Shown in pieces: positions 17,875 to 25,541 of a stretch of DNA of 46,241 nt. Each line of letters begins with the position of its first letter. Position 1 is the stretch's first letter. Origin of the DNA: Candidatus Gastranaerophilales bacterium. GTDB lineage: Bacteria > Cyanobacteriota > Vampirovibrionia > Gastranaerophilales > Gastranaerophilaceae. The DNA lies in contig CALURX010000014.1 of assembly GCA_944323265.1 (NCBI GenBank), forward strand, positions 1 through 46,241, given 5' to 3'. The translations under genes were made by a program, and so were the position numbers. Below the pieces are notes generated by a model. That model made no database searches. It was not told the origin of the DNA and saw only the letters and a list, made by a program, of their open reading frames with translations.

Positions 17875-18875
17875 TTATTCTTCCTGAATTTACTCTTTAA
17901 CCATCCAAAGAGACTTCTTCTTACAACTTTCTCGAGGAATTCTTCCGGATTTTTAATAAGCTTATTATAATCCGATTTGTTAATGGAATCAAAGAAATCT
18001 TCTTTAATTTCATCTTGAAAATCAACAAAAGTTTTTGAGAATTTTTGCAAAAATTCTTCCTGCAAACTCTTATCAAGGCGTCTGATATTCCATAGATATG
18101 CTCGATACTGATTTACAAGCTTTTGAGTATTGTAGACTTTTTTCAAGTCTTGATGTTCATTTAAGAACCTTGTTAATTCATCATACTCATCGCATACGCA
18201 GTAAACTTTACCCGGATTATTAATTGATGATGCCGGATTATCCTGTCTGTAATATAGGAGCGGTTTGTCAATAAGTTTAATCGTTTTACTGAAAACAATA
18301 ACCTTAAAATTAAAAGACATATCCTGATATGAGGCTCCCTGTGTTTCCAAAAATCTTATGTTATTTTTATCCAAAAAACTTTTTCTATATATCCCAGCCC
18401 ATACACTTGCATGGTTTGTCAGCATCAACAAGTTATCTTTAGGTTCAAAAACATCTTTTCGTGCAGTTCTTGATATTAATCCGCTTCGTTTAATCTTATT
18501 CTTTTCTGACCAATAGTTATAAAAATTGCATTTTACTACATCAAGATTGTTTTCCACAGCTTCGTTATACAAGATTTCGTAAATGGTTTTATCAAGAATA
18601 TCATCAGGTTCAAATATTGCGACAAATTCTCCGGAAGCTTCATTAATTCCTCTATTGACAGTTGCTCCATATCCGGAGTTAGGCTTATCGATAACTTTTA
18701 TCCGAGAATCTTTTGAGGCGTATTCTTGGATAATTTGCAATGACTTATCTTTAGAACCATCATTAATGCATATTATTTCAATATCACTCAAGGTTTGTTT
18801 AAGAACACTGTCAATAGATTCCTTTAAATATTTCTCGGCATTATAAATTGGTATTATAACAGTTATTTTAGGCAT
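17871..18875 (-). CDS. Family 2 glycosyltransferase
   Basis: 334 aa. GT-A fold N terminus: VIIPIYNAEKYL, ICINDGSKD (Asp39) and the metal-binding block IFEPDD (88-92, Glu-Pro-Asp-Asp in place of the more usual DxDD). The C-terminal 130 residues are helical and basic, without membrane segments, so it is likely a peripheral transferase. First gene of the minus-strand run; AGGAAGAG precedes its ATG, and a TATAAT on the minus strand at 18912-18917 is a possible -10. Acceptor and donor unknown; given the coupled glf, a galactofuranosyl transferase is possible but unproven. Confidence 0.9.
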   Translation of the reverse strand: MPKITVIIPIYNAEKYLKESIDSVLKQTLSDIEIICINDGSKDKSLQIIQEYASKDSRIKVIDKPNSGYGATVNRGINEASGEFVAIFEPDDILDKTIYEILYNEAVENNLDVVKCNFYNYWSEKNKIKRSGLISRTARKDVFEPKDNLLMLTNHASVWAGIYRKSFLDKNNIRFLETQGASYQDMSFNFKVIVFSKTIKLIDKPLLYYRQDNPASSINNPGKVYCVCDEYDELTRFLNEHQDLKKVYNTQKLVNQYRAYLWNIRRLDKSLQEEFLQKFSKTFVDFQDEIKEDFFDSINKSDYNKLIKNPEEFLEKVVRRSLFGWLKSKFRKNK

Positions 18876-18956
18876 TCTATTCTCTTCCTGATAATCTTCT
18901 CAGATTACGACATTATACTTATATTAAATAATAAACTATATATATTTGCAAATTTC

Positions 18957-18984
18957 TTGCTTTTAAGAGTAAATTAATTAAAAT
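18957..18984 (+). promoter_or_regulatory. Promoter candidate giving a nearly leaderless mRNA
   Basis: TTGCTT (18957-18962) and TAAAAT (18979-18984) with a 16-base spacer; the expected start falls at about 18991-18993, on or beside the ATG of the next gene, which has no Shine-Dalgarno. Confidence 0.3.
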
Positions 18985-18992
18985 AATTATAT

Positions 18993-19727
18993 ATGCTAAA
19001 GAAAATTTTATCCGTTTTACTAATCTCATTTTTAATATTCCCGCCCGCATTATCAGAGCCGGATAATGGCGGTCATGCAGGAACACCTCCCGGGTTTTAC
19101 GACGATATTGACCCGAATACTCTGAATGATGATGAGGAGGAAGTGCAACAAGCAGTTCCGGCATCAGAAGGAGAAGATAGCGGCGATATAATAATTCCGC
19201 CTCAAGGGGGCGAGAAGACAAAACCTACAAAAAACTATGCAGATATTTATAATAATCTGCCGGAACCGGATTTTTCATATCTCCATGATATTGATCCGGA
19301 GCAGTATTATGATATGAAAGATGCAACCTGGTCTCCGTATCCTTTAATAAGGCTTAATTCTCCGATTTATTTTAAAAGTATCACAGTAGAGCCCGGCTAC
19401 TATCTTCTGACACCAAGAGAACATGAAGGAGAGTGGTTCATACTGTTCAAACAAAATGGGGTTGTAAAATACATAATACCTGTCTATGAAAGGGACTATA
19501 CTCCTGAAATGTTCTATGACGAGCACATACCAAAGCCTAAACTAACAACCGCGCAGAAAATACACATGGGATTTTTGGATTTTATTGGGCACTTCAAGAG
19601 CACAAAGCGAAAAACCCAGATTCAATCATATATGGAAATAAATGATTTAGAGAATTACTTCGTCTCAATCATAATCTATTACGGAGCCCATAAGTATTCG
19701 ACAATATTCAGGACTATAAGGCTGTAA
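18993..19727 (+). CDS. Exported or lipid-anchored-free secreted protein of unknown function
   Basis: 244 aa. A Sec signal peptide is visible (MLKKILSVLLISFLIFPPALS, cleavage about residue 21; no lipobox Cys). It is followed by an acidic, low-complexity stretch (about 22-75, DDIDP, DDEEEV, GEDSGD) and then a compact domain of about 150 residues with YLLTPREHEGEWFILFKQNG and a C-terminal IIIYYGAHKYSTIF. I do not recognise the domain. The gene stands alone, divergent from the sugar run, and has no Shine-Dalgarno before its ATG. Probably periplasmic or surface located. Confidence 0.72.
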   Translation: MLKKILSVLLISFLIFPPALSEPDNGGHAGTPPGFYDDIDPNTLNDDEEEVQQAVPASEGEDSGDIIIPPQGGEKTKPTKNYADIYNNLPEPDFSYLHDIDPEQYYDMKDATWSPYPLIRLNSPIYFKSITVEPGYYLLTPREHEGEWFILFKQNGVVKYIIPVYERDYTPEMFYDEHIPKPKLTTAQKIHMGFLDFIGHFKSTKRKTQIQSYMEINDLENYFVSIIIYYGAHKYSTIFRTIRL

Positions 19728-19763
19728 TCCTGACAGAGTAAGCTTTGCAATCAATACTATTTC

Positions 19764-19919
19764 GAGTTTGCAAGAAAAATTAACATTTTTCTTACAAACT
19801 CTTGGGAACGGTTTTACATCCGCCCATGTGCTATCCCGCACACGGGCGGATGTTCACACTCCTTAGGTCGGATTTGAAAAACCTCCAAAATTTGTCAATT
19901 TTGGGGTTTTTCCGAATCC
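19764..19919. other. Three consecutive long hairpins in a 340-base gene-free stretch
   Basis: The gap 19728-20067 holds no convincing gene but three adjacent inverted repeats: 19764-19801 (17-bp stem, one mismatch, loop TAAC), 19816-19853 (10 bp plus 5 bp around one mismatch, GC-rich, loop 6) and 19870-19919 (about 22 bp with two small bulges, loop TGTC). None ends in a T-run on either strand that would make a standard terminator. The spacing of 15-17 bases between them and the strong pairing suggest a structured RNA or a small mobile repeat element. A 61-aa frame runs across the second and third hairpins and is not believed. Confidence 0.6.
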
Positions 19920-20067
19920 TCATTCTTTTAAAAAATGTAAAATATTTGAAAAAATTTGCGAATTTTGTTACAATTCTTAACAAATGAGGTCAAAAAAGCA
20001 ATTTTTTTAAAGTTAAATACTTTATATATACATAAGAGATATTTAACGATAAGAGAGGCTTAAAATT

Positions 20068-20256
20068 ATGACAACATCAAATGAAAAATCAAGATTTCGA
20101 GTTATTACAAATGACGAATTGATATTTAAAGACAAGGATAAACCAAAAACTTACCAAACAAATCCTATTGAGGATGATTTGCAGGAAAAGTTTATGAAAT
20201 TTGTAAACAGGCACTCGAATAATCGCTTCAGTGTTGAAGACCTGCTAAAATGGTAG
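20068..20256 (+). CDS. Small protein of unknown function (62 aa)
   Basis: A short acidic/basic polar protein with no membrane segment or Cys. It starts with AGAGAGG spaced 10 bases from the ATG and ends LLKW. A possible -10 (TATATA/TATACAT) lies about 40 bases upstream in the AT-rich tract after the hairpins. The next gene starts shortly downstream in the same direction, so it may be the first gene of a prmC operon. Family not recognised. Confidence 0.6.
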   Translation: MTTSNEKSRFRVITNDELIFKDKDKPKTYQTNPIEDDLQEKFMKFVNRHSNNRFSVEDLLKW

Positions 20257-20312
20257 CGAGGCGGGGGTAAATTATTATAAATATCCCCTCCAAAGCGGAA
20301 AACGGAAAAGGA

Positions 20313-20819
20313 ATGTACCAGATTAAAAATCGAATATACCTGAATTTTGATAAAACTCAAAAAAGCGGTATATGCAATTACCTAAGAGCGTTAGTGAAGC
20401 AGAATTTAGACAAAACTTGTTCGGACATACTGGACAAGTTTATTGAGGATGAAAAGTATTATTTGGAGCTTAAAACCTCAAGATTCCCTTTTTTAGCGGA
20501 TGTTATTGACGATAGCGAGTTTATCAAGGATACAGAAGATTATATAAAAGAATGTATTAAGTATTATGAATACAAAGAAAAGCAGCGGCCTATCATTGAG
20601 GCAAACAAAGAGTTTGAAAAAAAGAAACGCAAGTTTTTGCAAGAAGTAAAGATGTCTAAAGAAAAGCCGACTAAAAAACAGCTTTATTACTATGACAGGC
20701 TGTGTAAAAAGTATTCAATAGAAAAAAAGAATGTAGAAGAGTTATCCAAACTGGATATGAGAGATGAGATAGAGAAGATATTAAATGAACATTCAAACGA
20801 TTACAAAATTATTGACTGA
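20313..20819 (+). CDS. Unknown protein, helical, upstream of prmC
   Basis: 168 aa from ATG 20313; mostly charged and helical. About 115-160 reads EKPTKKQLYYYDRLCKKY, which resembles short helical modules of the 'T-x-KQ-x2-Y-x3-L' kind found at the ends of various bacterial proteins; no firm family. The ATG has only a GGAA directly against it. The frame is open back to 20271, where ATT codons follow a very strong GAGGCGGGGG (20258-20267), so translation may begin there at a non-standard codon (about 182 aa). It overlaps prmC by 35 bases, so the two are coupled. Confidence 0.65.
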   Translation: MYQIKNRIYLNFDKTQKSGICNYLRALVKQNLDKTCSDILDKFIEDEKYYLELKTSRFPFLADVIDDSEFIKDTEDYIKECIKYYEYKEKQRPIIEANKEFEKKKRKFLQEVKMSKEKPTKKQLYYYDRLCKKYSIEKKNVEELSKLDMRDEIEKILNEHSNDYKIID

Positions 20820-21612
20820 TGCCGGTATAGAGGAAAATGAGGCAAAAATAGAGATTAAAATGCTTTTGGAGCATTTTTGTAAATATACGGAGCTTGATAG
20901 GGCAAAAGGTAAGGCTCTTGATGAGGTTCAGCTTGATATTTTGCATCAAAAAGTGCTTACGCGTATAGAGACAAGGCTACCTATACAGTATATTATTGGT
21001 GAAGCTTATTTTATGGGCGAGTTTTTCAAGGTTAATAGTGATGTCCTAATCCCGCGAGATGAAACTGAAATCCTTGTAAGAAAAGCAATAGAACTTATTA
21101 ATAAGTATGATTATAAAGATGTTTTAGATATTGGAACCGGCTCCGGATGTATTGCATGCACAATTGCCAAACAAACTCCGGCGGTTGTCTTAGGTGTTGA
21201 TATTTCATCTGACGCGCTAAGGGTTGCGCTCGATAATGTAACAAAGCTCGGTATAAATAACCGTGCTGTTTTTAGAAAATCAGACCTTTTTTCAAAAGTT
21301 CGTCCGGAAGAAAAGTTTGATATTATAATTTCAAATCCTCCTTATATTCCGGAAGGAACCCCACTGGAGCCGGAGGTCCGGCATGAGCCTCCGGGGGCTT
21401 TGTTTGCAGAAGAAAATGGGTTTAAAATATACCGCCAAATTATTGAACAGGCCCCCAAGTTCTTGAAACCAAGCGGCTGGCTTATGTTTGAGCTCGGAAT
21501 CGGAGAAAGCTCACAGGTAAAAAGATTTATGGAAAAAGATTTCTCAGATATAGTTGTTGAGAAGGATTTGGCTGGTATAGACAGGGTAATTTACGGCAGG
21601 ATTAGAATATAA
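20785..21612 (+). CDS. prmC: Peptide chain release factor N5-glutamine methyltransferase
   Basis: 275 aa. Methylates the Gln of the GGQ motif in release factors RF1 and RF2 using S-adenosylmethionine. An N-terminal helical domain with RLPIQYIIGEAYFMG (about 64-78) and VLIPRDETE (87-95) is followed by the SAM-binding DIGTGSGCIA (115-124) and the catalytic NPPY (184-187). All hallmarks of PrmC/HemK are intact. Start overlaps the previous gene by 35 bases and AGAGAAG precedes it. The stop overlaps by 11 bases the end of the opposing glycosyltransferase gene. Confidence 0.96.
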   Translation: MNIQTITKLLTDAGIEENEAKIEIKMLLEHFCKYTELDRAKGKALDEVQLDILHQKVLTRIETRLPIQYIIGEAYFMGEFFKVNSDVLIPRDETEILVRKAIELINKYDYKDVLDIGTGSGCIACTIAKQTPAVVLGVDISSDALRVALDNVTKLGINNRAVFRKSDLFSKVRPEEKFDIIISNPPYIPEGTPLEPEVRHEPPGALFAEENGFKIYRQIIEQAPKFLKPSGWLMFELGIGESSQVKRFMEKDFSDIVVEKDLAGIDRVIYGRIRI

Positions 21613-22612
21613 CTTTGTCCTTATATTTATTATAAAAATCTACTCCTGTCATAGAGTTCAAATCCTTATAGACTTCAATACCTACAAGTTGTCCTGTAGT
21701 CTTTGGGTTTAGGCCTTTTGCGTGGGAATAAAGTATAACTCTCATATGATTAAAAAATGCAGGTCTAAGGTTTTCAGGACACTTTATAAGCAGACAGGTA
21801 AGCTCTTTAAAAAGATATTGAAAATATGCGTATTTATATTTTTCGTAGTGATTAGTCTTAATTAATAGCGCTGTCAGTTTCTCTGTAATCTTGAAAATAT
21901 CAAAAACATTTTTAGCCAGACTTTTAGTTGTAGAACATTTATTTGTCTCTCTGTAGTAATACAAAGGTTCCATATAAACATACATGGAAGGATTGTTGAT
22001 TAGAACAAGAAAATGAAAATATACATCCTCAAATATACAGTTTGGAATAAACAGCTCCGTGCCGTTTTCTGCAATTTTGTTGAGAAAAGATTTTTTATAA
22101 ATTTTAGTGTAAACTCCCATATTACCAACAAAAGGGTTTTTAATATCAGAAAAAGAATGAATTGAATCTTCTTTAGAATGATTCATCCAATCATTGACTG
22201 TAAAGAATTGTCTTGGGAATACGTTTTGAGATTCTTTATTGTACTCATTTGCGTTAAAAACATAGATATCAAAATCGGTGTGATTTATAGTGTTAACGAA
22301 TTTTTGATAGAGAGAGAGCGAAACCCTGTCATCAGCATCGACAAACGAAATAAACTCTCCTTTAGCGTGTTGAAAACCTTTGTTTCTTGCAATACTTTGT
22401 CCTCTGTTAGCCTGGTTTAGCACAGTAAACCGGCTGTCTTTTTGTTGATAATTCCTGAGCAGAGCCTGCGAGCCATCAGTAGAGCCGTCATTTACACAGA
22501 TAAATTCCAGGTTCTGATAAGTTTGCAGCCTTAGTGAATCAAGACATTCCATTAAGTAGTCCTGACAATTGTATACAGGTATTATGACTGAAATTAACGG
22601 CTGCTTTTTCAT
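21602..22612 (-). CDS. Family 2 glycosyltransferase
   Basis: 336 aa. N-terminal GT-A domain with VIIPVYNCQDYL, FICVNDGSTDGS and the metal motif FVDADDRVS; the C-terminal half is helical and soluble. Similar in length and domain plan to the following gene and to the GT2 at 17.9-18.9 kb, so these are probably paralogues that add successive sugars or phosphates to a surface glycan. The ATG overlaps by four bases the end of the upstream GT2. Substrate unknown. Confidence 0.92.
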   Translation of the reverse strand: MKKQPLISVIIPVYNCQDYLMECLDSLRLQTYQNLEFICVNDGSTDGSQALLRNYQQKDSRFTVLNQANRGQSIARNKGFQHAKGEFISFVDADDRVSLSLYQKFVNTINHTDFDIYVFNANEYNKESQNVFPRQFFTVNDWMNHSKEDSIHSFSDIKNPFVGNMGVYTKIYKKSFLNKIAENGTELFIPNCIFEDVYFHFLVLINNPSMYVYMEPLYYYRETNKCSTTKSLAKNVFDIFKITEKLTALLIKTNHYEKYKYAYFQYLFKELTCLLIKCPENLRPAFFNHMRVILYSHAKGLNPKTTGQLVGIEVYKDLNSMTGVDFYNKYKDKVIF

Positions 22613-23595
22613 TGTTTCTTTATCCTGTCTTCAAAGAGTTTAAAGTCAATATAACTTTTATTCATTATATCCTGATACGCATAATATATGTTTTTGTTTT
22701 TGAGAACTTGCATATCATAGTTAGAGAAGTCGATATCTTTAAAAGCTTCTCTCCACTTTCTGAACATTTCTTTTTGTGTACGACCTGATAGTTCCAGCAT
22801 TCTAATCAAAGTATTTTCCATCTGGTTGACAAGCAGATGAGTTTTGTATTTTTCGTACTTGTTATGTTCTAAAAAAATATTGTTAACAAGTTTGTTAATC
22901 TCAAATATATCCAGAAAACGCCGGTCTTTTGCACCCATAATAGATTCTGAATGCTGCCTGTAAAAGTATAATGGATCAAAATCATAAGAAATCTTTTGGG
23001 CTGATAAAAAACACTGCGCAAAGAAAGGCATATCTTCGAAAATTAATCCTTCCGGAAAAGAGAAGTCTTTTATAAAATTGGCTCTGTACATTTTGCCATA
23101 AGCCATTGTGTGCATTTTAAAATATAATTCCGGCGGTGTGTCACCTTCGTTGAATACCGGTTTTGCAGTAACTTGTTTTAACTCATCCTGTGATAGGGGC
23201 TCCCAAACAATATTATAGTTTCTTATCGGATTAAAGCAGTAGATATTGCAAAACACATAGTCGCTGTGATTTTCGCAAATGTTATTATATAGCTTTTCTA
23301 TTGCGATATGAGAAAGACAATCATCGGAATCAACAAAAGTAATATACTCTCCTTTTGCAAACCTCATACCTGTATTTCTTGCAGCCCCCAAACCTTTATT
23401 AGGCTGTGAAATTACCCTGATTCTTCTGTCAAGGAGTGAGTACTGCCTTGCAATACTCAAAGATGTGTCTTTAGAGCCGTCGCACACACAAATAACTTCA
23501 AAATCATCAAAACTTTGGTTAATGATACTGTCAAGGCAGATATCAAGATATTTTTCAACATTGAAAATAGGAACTATAATCGAAACCTTAGGCAT
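22609..23595 (-). CDS. Family 2 glycosyltransferase
   Basis: 328 aa. VSIIVPIFNVEKYL, VICVCDGSKDTS and FVDSDDCLS mark the GT-A nucleotide-sugar and metal sites. No membrane helices. First gene of a two-gene minus-strand unit. No Shine-Dalgarno is seen before the ATG; instead a good promoter lies immediately upstream, so the mRNA may be almost leaderless. Acceptor unknown. Confidence 0.92.
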   Translation of the reverse strand: MPKVSIIVPIFNVEKYLDICLDSIINQSFDDFEVICVCDGSKDTSLSIARQYSLLDRRIRVISQPNKGLGAARNTGMRFAKGEYITFVDSDDCLSHIAIEKLYNNICENHSDYVFCNIYCFNPIRNYNIVWEPLSQDELKQVTAKPVFNEGDTPPELYFKMHTMAYGKMYRANFIKDFSFPEGLIFEDMPFFAQCFLSAQKISYDFDPLYFYRQHSESIMGAKDRRFLDIFEINKLVNNIFLEHNKYEKYKTHLLVNQMENTLIRMLELSGRTQKEMFRKWREAFKDIDFSNYDMQVLKNKNIYYAYQDIMNKSYIDFKLFEDRIKKQ

Positions 23596-23601
23596 AAATT
23601 A

Positions 23602-23630
23602 ATTGTATAAAATTTTACCAATAATGTAAA
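23602..23630 (-). promoter_or_regulatory. Promoter at the start codon of the GT2 pair
   Basis: Read on the minus strand, TTTACA (23630-23625) and TACAAT (23607-23602) have a 17-base spacer. The expected start is about 23595, the A of the ATG, which agrees with the missing Shine-Dalgarno. Confidence 0.5.
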
Positions 23631-23811
23631 GTTTTGTAACATGTTTAAGCTTGTTGATTTACAGTTTCAAGCGTCGAAGGGTGACGATGTGTTTGGAAGT
23701 TGATAAGTTTAGAGGAGGTTATTGTGTTGGAACTGCTAAAAGTTGAATAGTAAAAAGATTTCAATATACTCTTCACCTGACTAGCCCCACCAATCCTCAC
23801 TTGTCCTTATT

Positions 23812-23837
23812 AAAAAAAAAAGAGTCTTTGCGACTCT
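23812..23837 (-). terminator. Minus-strand terminator with no obvious gene
   Basis: AGAGTC-loop(5)-GACTCT followed on the minus strand by ten Ts. It lies in the 418-base gap 23596-24013. No minus-strand gene ends just upstream of it; the nearest one ends at 24327. The gap otherwise holds the GT2 promoter, a strong GAGGAGG (about 23712-23718) before an eight-codon GTG frame, and AT-rich sequence with a palindromic ATTATAAT at 23864-23871. Confidence 0.75.
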
Positions 23838-24013
23838 AAAAACCTAAATGTGTGAAGTGTAGTATTATAATGTGTATTTTTTTTATTCAATATCCTTATA
23901 TATATAAAGTATTTTTCTAGTTAATAATTGATACTTAACTTATCAATCTTTACAAAACTTAATAATTCCTTGATTTTGGTTTAATAAAAATTAAATAAAG
24001 CATAGAGGTAATT

Positions 24014-24388
24014 ATGTTTTTAACGAATTTATTCAGACTTACAAAAACTTGTTTGCATGAAGGAATTACACCGGATATGGAATGCGGATATTGTCCTGAT
24101 TGCGGGAAATTTATAGAAAATGAGTGGTATATTACACGCTGCACTTGCTGCGGAGTTAAGCTGAAAGCTATGAACAGAAACGGCAAGATCGTTCCGCAGT
24201 ATCATTATTGCACCAACTGCGGAAGCCATGAATTTTCTGTGGAAAGAGTTGAAAAAATAGATTTTATTAATATTAATTTTGCGGTTCTTGTTAAAAAAGT
24301 TATTGAAGACAAAAATTTTTGTTCAACTACACAGTGCTGGCAAGAAAAAACAGACGTGAAACCAAGATTGCTAGTACAATACCTGTAG
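24014..24388 (+). CDS. Zinc-ribbon-like protein of unknown function
   Basis: 124 aa. Cys-rich core at 24-69: CGYCPDC (Cys24, 27, 30), CTCC (43, 45, 46) and CTNC (66, 69), with His64 nearby; this pattern suggests two zinc ribbons. The N and C termini are unremarkable. AGAGGT precedes the ATG by about 5 bases. The last 62 bases overlap, tail to tail, the end of spmB on the other strand, and the shared part encodes a poorly conserved-looking tail here. Role unknown; could be a nucleic-acid- or partner-binding protein. Confidence 0.65.
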   Translation: MFLTNLFRLTKTCLHEGITPDMECGYCPDCGKFIENEWYITRCTCCGVKLKAMNRNGKIVPQYHYCTNCGSHEFSVERVEKIDFININFAVLVKKVIEDKNFCSTTQCWQEKTDVKPRLLVQYL

Positions 24389-24863
24389 CATCCGCAAGCA
24401 AGCCTGTTAGAAGCGCATATCTGTATTTTTTTATTCCTACAGAGCCGAAGTATACTGCAAGCACATAAAATGTTGTTTCAGAACTCCCGACCATTACGGC
24501 GGCAAGCTTTGTAATATAACTGTCAGGCCCGAGGTTATGAGCAATTTCCGAAAACAAGCCTAGTGTTGCAGAGCCGGAAAGAGAACGCGTAATCATTATC
24601 GGTATTATGTCTGCAGGAATTGATAATCTTTCAAGCAGGCTGCCTGCAAGTCCTGTAATTATATCTATTGCTCCTGAGGCTTTGAACATTGAGATTGCAA
24701 CAATAATCGCAACAAGATACGGAATTATTGATATGGAAACTTTAAAGCCGTCTTTTGCGCCTTCGATAAATTCTTCATATATTTTTACTTTCTTTACTGC
24801 ACCAGCCGTAAGTATTGCAAGTATCATAAGAGGAAGAATGTAGAGAGAAATTTTTTCAATCAT
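24327..24863 (-). CDS. spmB: SpmB-like nucleoside-recognition (Gate) domain membrane protein
   Basis: 178 aa from ATG 24863, chosen because AGGAGGAATT precedes it; the longest frame begins at 24914. Hydrophobic throughout, with the Gate-domain features GFKVSISIIPYLVAII and MITRSLSGSATLG and a conserved VGSSETTFYVLAVYFGSVG near the C terminus. In Bacillus the SpmA/SpmB pair is needed for spore-core dehydration, but homologues are common in non-spore-formers, where the transported substrate is unknown. It overlaps spmA by 8 bases. Confidence 0.9.
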   Translation of the reverse strand: MIEKISLYILPLMILAILTAGAVKKVKIYEEFIEGAKDGFKVSISIIPYLVAIIVAISMFKASGAIDIITGLAGSLLERLSIPADIIPIMITRSLSGSATLGLFSEIAHNLGPDSYITKLAAVMVGSSETTFYVLAVYFGSVGIKKYRYALLTGLLADATGIVLAILVSRLFFLASTV

Positions 24864-25446
24864 AATTCCTCCTATTCCAGATTTTTTGCAGGAGCATGGC
24901 GATAAGTATAGCAATAATAAATGATAGAGTTGTTACGATTAATGTCGGAAGAATTATTTCAGACGGATTTTTCGCCCCAACTCCTACAAGCACTGCTATA
25001 ACTGTTGCAGGAATTATTTGAAAACCTGCTGTATTCATTGCAAGAAACATGCACATAGAATCTGTTGCCTTATCTTTATTCGGATTTTCTTCCTGAAGTT
25101 CTTTCATAACCTTCAACCCTATTGGGGTTGCAGCATTTGTCAGCCCGAGAGCGTTTGCTGCTACGCTCATTGAAATGTCGCCAATTGCAGGGGAATCTTT
25201 TTTTACGTCTTTGAATAAAATTTTTGCAATAGGCTCCAGAAGTCTTGATAATATTTTGACAAGACCTGATTTTTCGGCAATTCTCATTATACCGAGCCAA
25301 AATGCCATAATACCGATTAGCGAAAATGAAATTTTTACTGCAATATCGCATGACTGAAGCATGGAGTTTACAACTTCTGAAATCGTGTTGTTTAAAATTC
25401 CAATAATTATTGATACTGCAATTAAAATAAAGAATATATAATTCAT
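24856..25446 (-). CDS. spmA: SpmA-like nucleoside-recognition (Gate) domain membrane protein
   Basis: 196 aa. Membrane protein with KISFSLIGIMAFWLGIMRIA, MSVAANALGLTNAATPIGLK (the SpmA hallmark) and MNTAGFQIIPATVIAVLVG. Pairs with the overlapping spmB. The gene is divergent from the giant coiled-coil gene, with 95 bases between starts. Shine-Dalgarno is weak. No sporulation genes are seen nearby, so a housekeeping envelope transport role is more likely. Confidence 0.92.
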   Translation of the reverse strand: MNYIFFILIAVSIIIGILNNTISEVVNSMLQSCDIAVKISFSLIGIMAFWLGIMRIAEKSGLVKILSRLLEPIAKILFKDVKKDSPAIGDISMSVAANALGLTNAATPIGLKVMKELQEENPNKDKATDSMCMFLAMNTAGFQIIPATVIAVLVGVGAKNPSEIILPTLIVTTLSFIIAILIAMLLQKIWNRRNYD

Positions 25447-25474
25447 ATAATTATCTTAAAAAAAATTTTAGTAT

Positions 25475-25503
25475 TTGTCACTATTTTTATATTAGTATAT
25501 AAT
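25475..25503 (+). promoter_or_regulatory. Promoter of the giant coiled-coil gene
   Basis: TTGTCA (25475-25480), 17-base spacer, TATAAT (25498-25503). Start expected near 25510, giving a leader of about 32 bases that contains AAAGGTGG and an eight-codon ATG frame (25509-25535). Confidence 0.65.
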
Positions 25504-25541
25504 AAGTTATGAACGTAAAAGGTGGGATAGAGTAAGAGTAT

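Noticed and set aside
19802..19987. 61-aa plus-strand reading frame
   Set aside because: It spans the second and third hairpins and lacks a Shine-Dalgarno. Base pairing explains its sequence better than coding.
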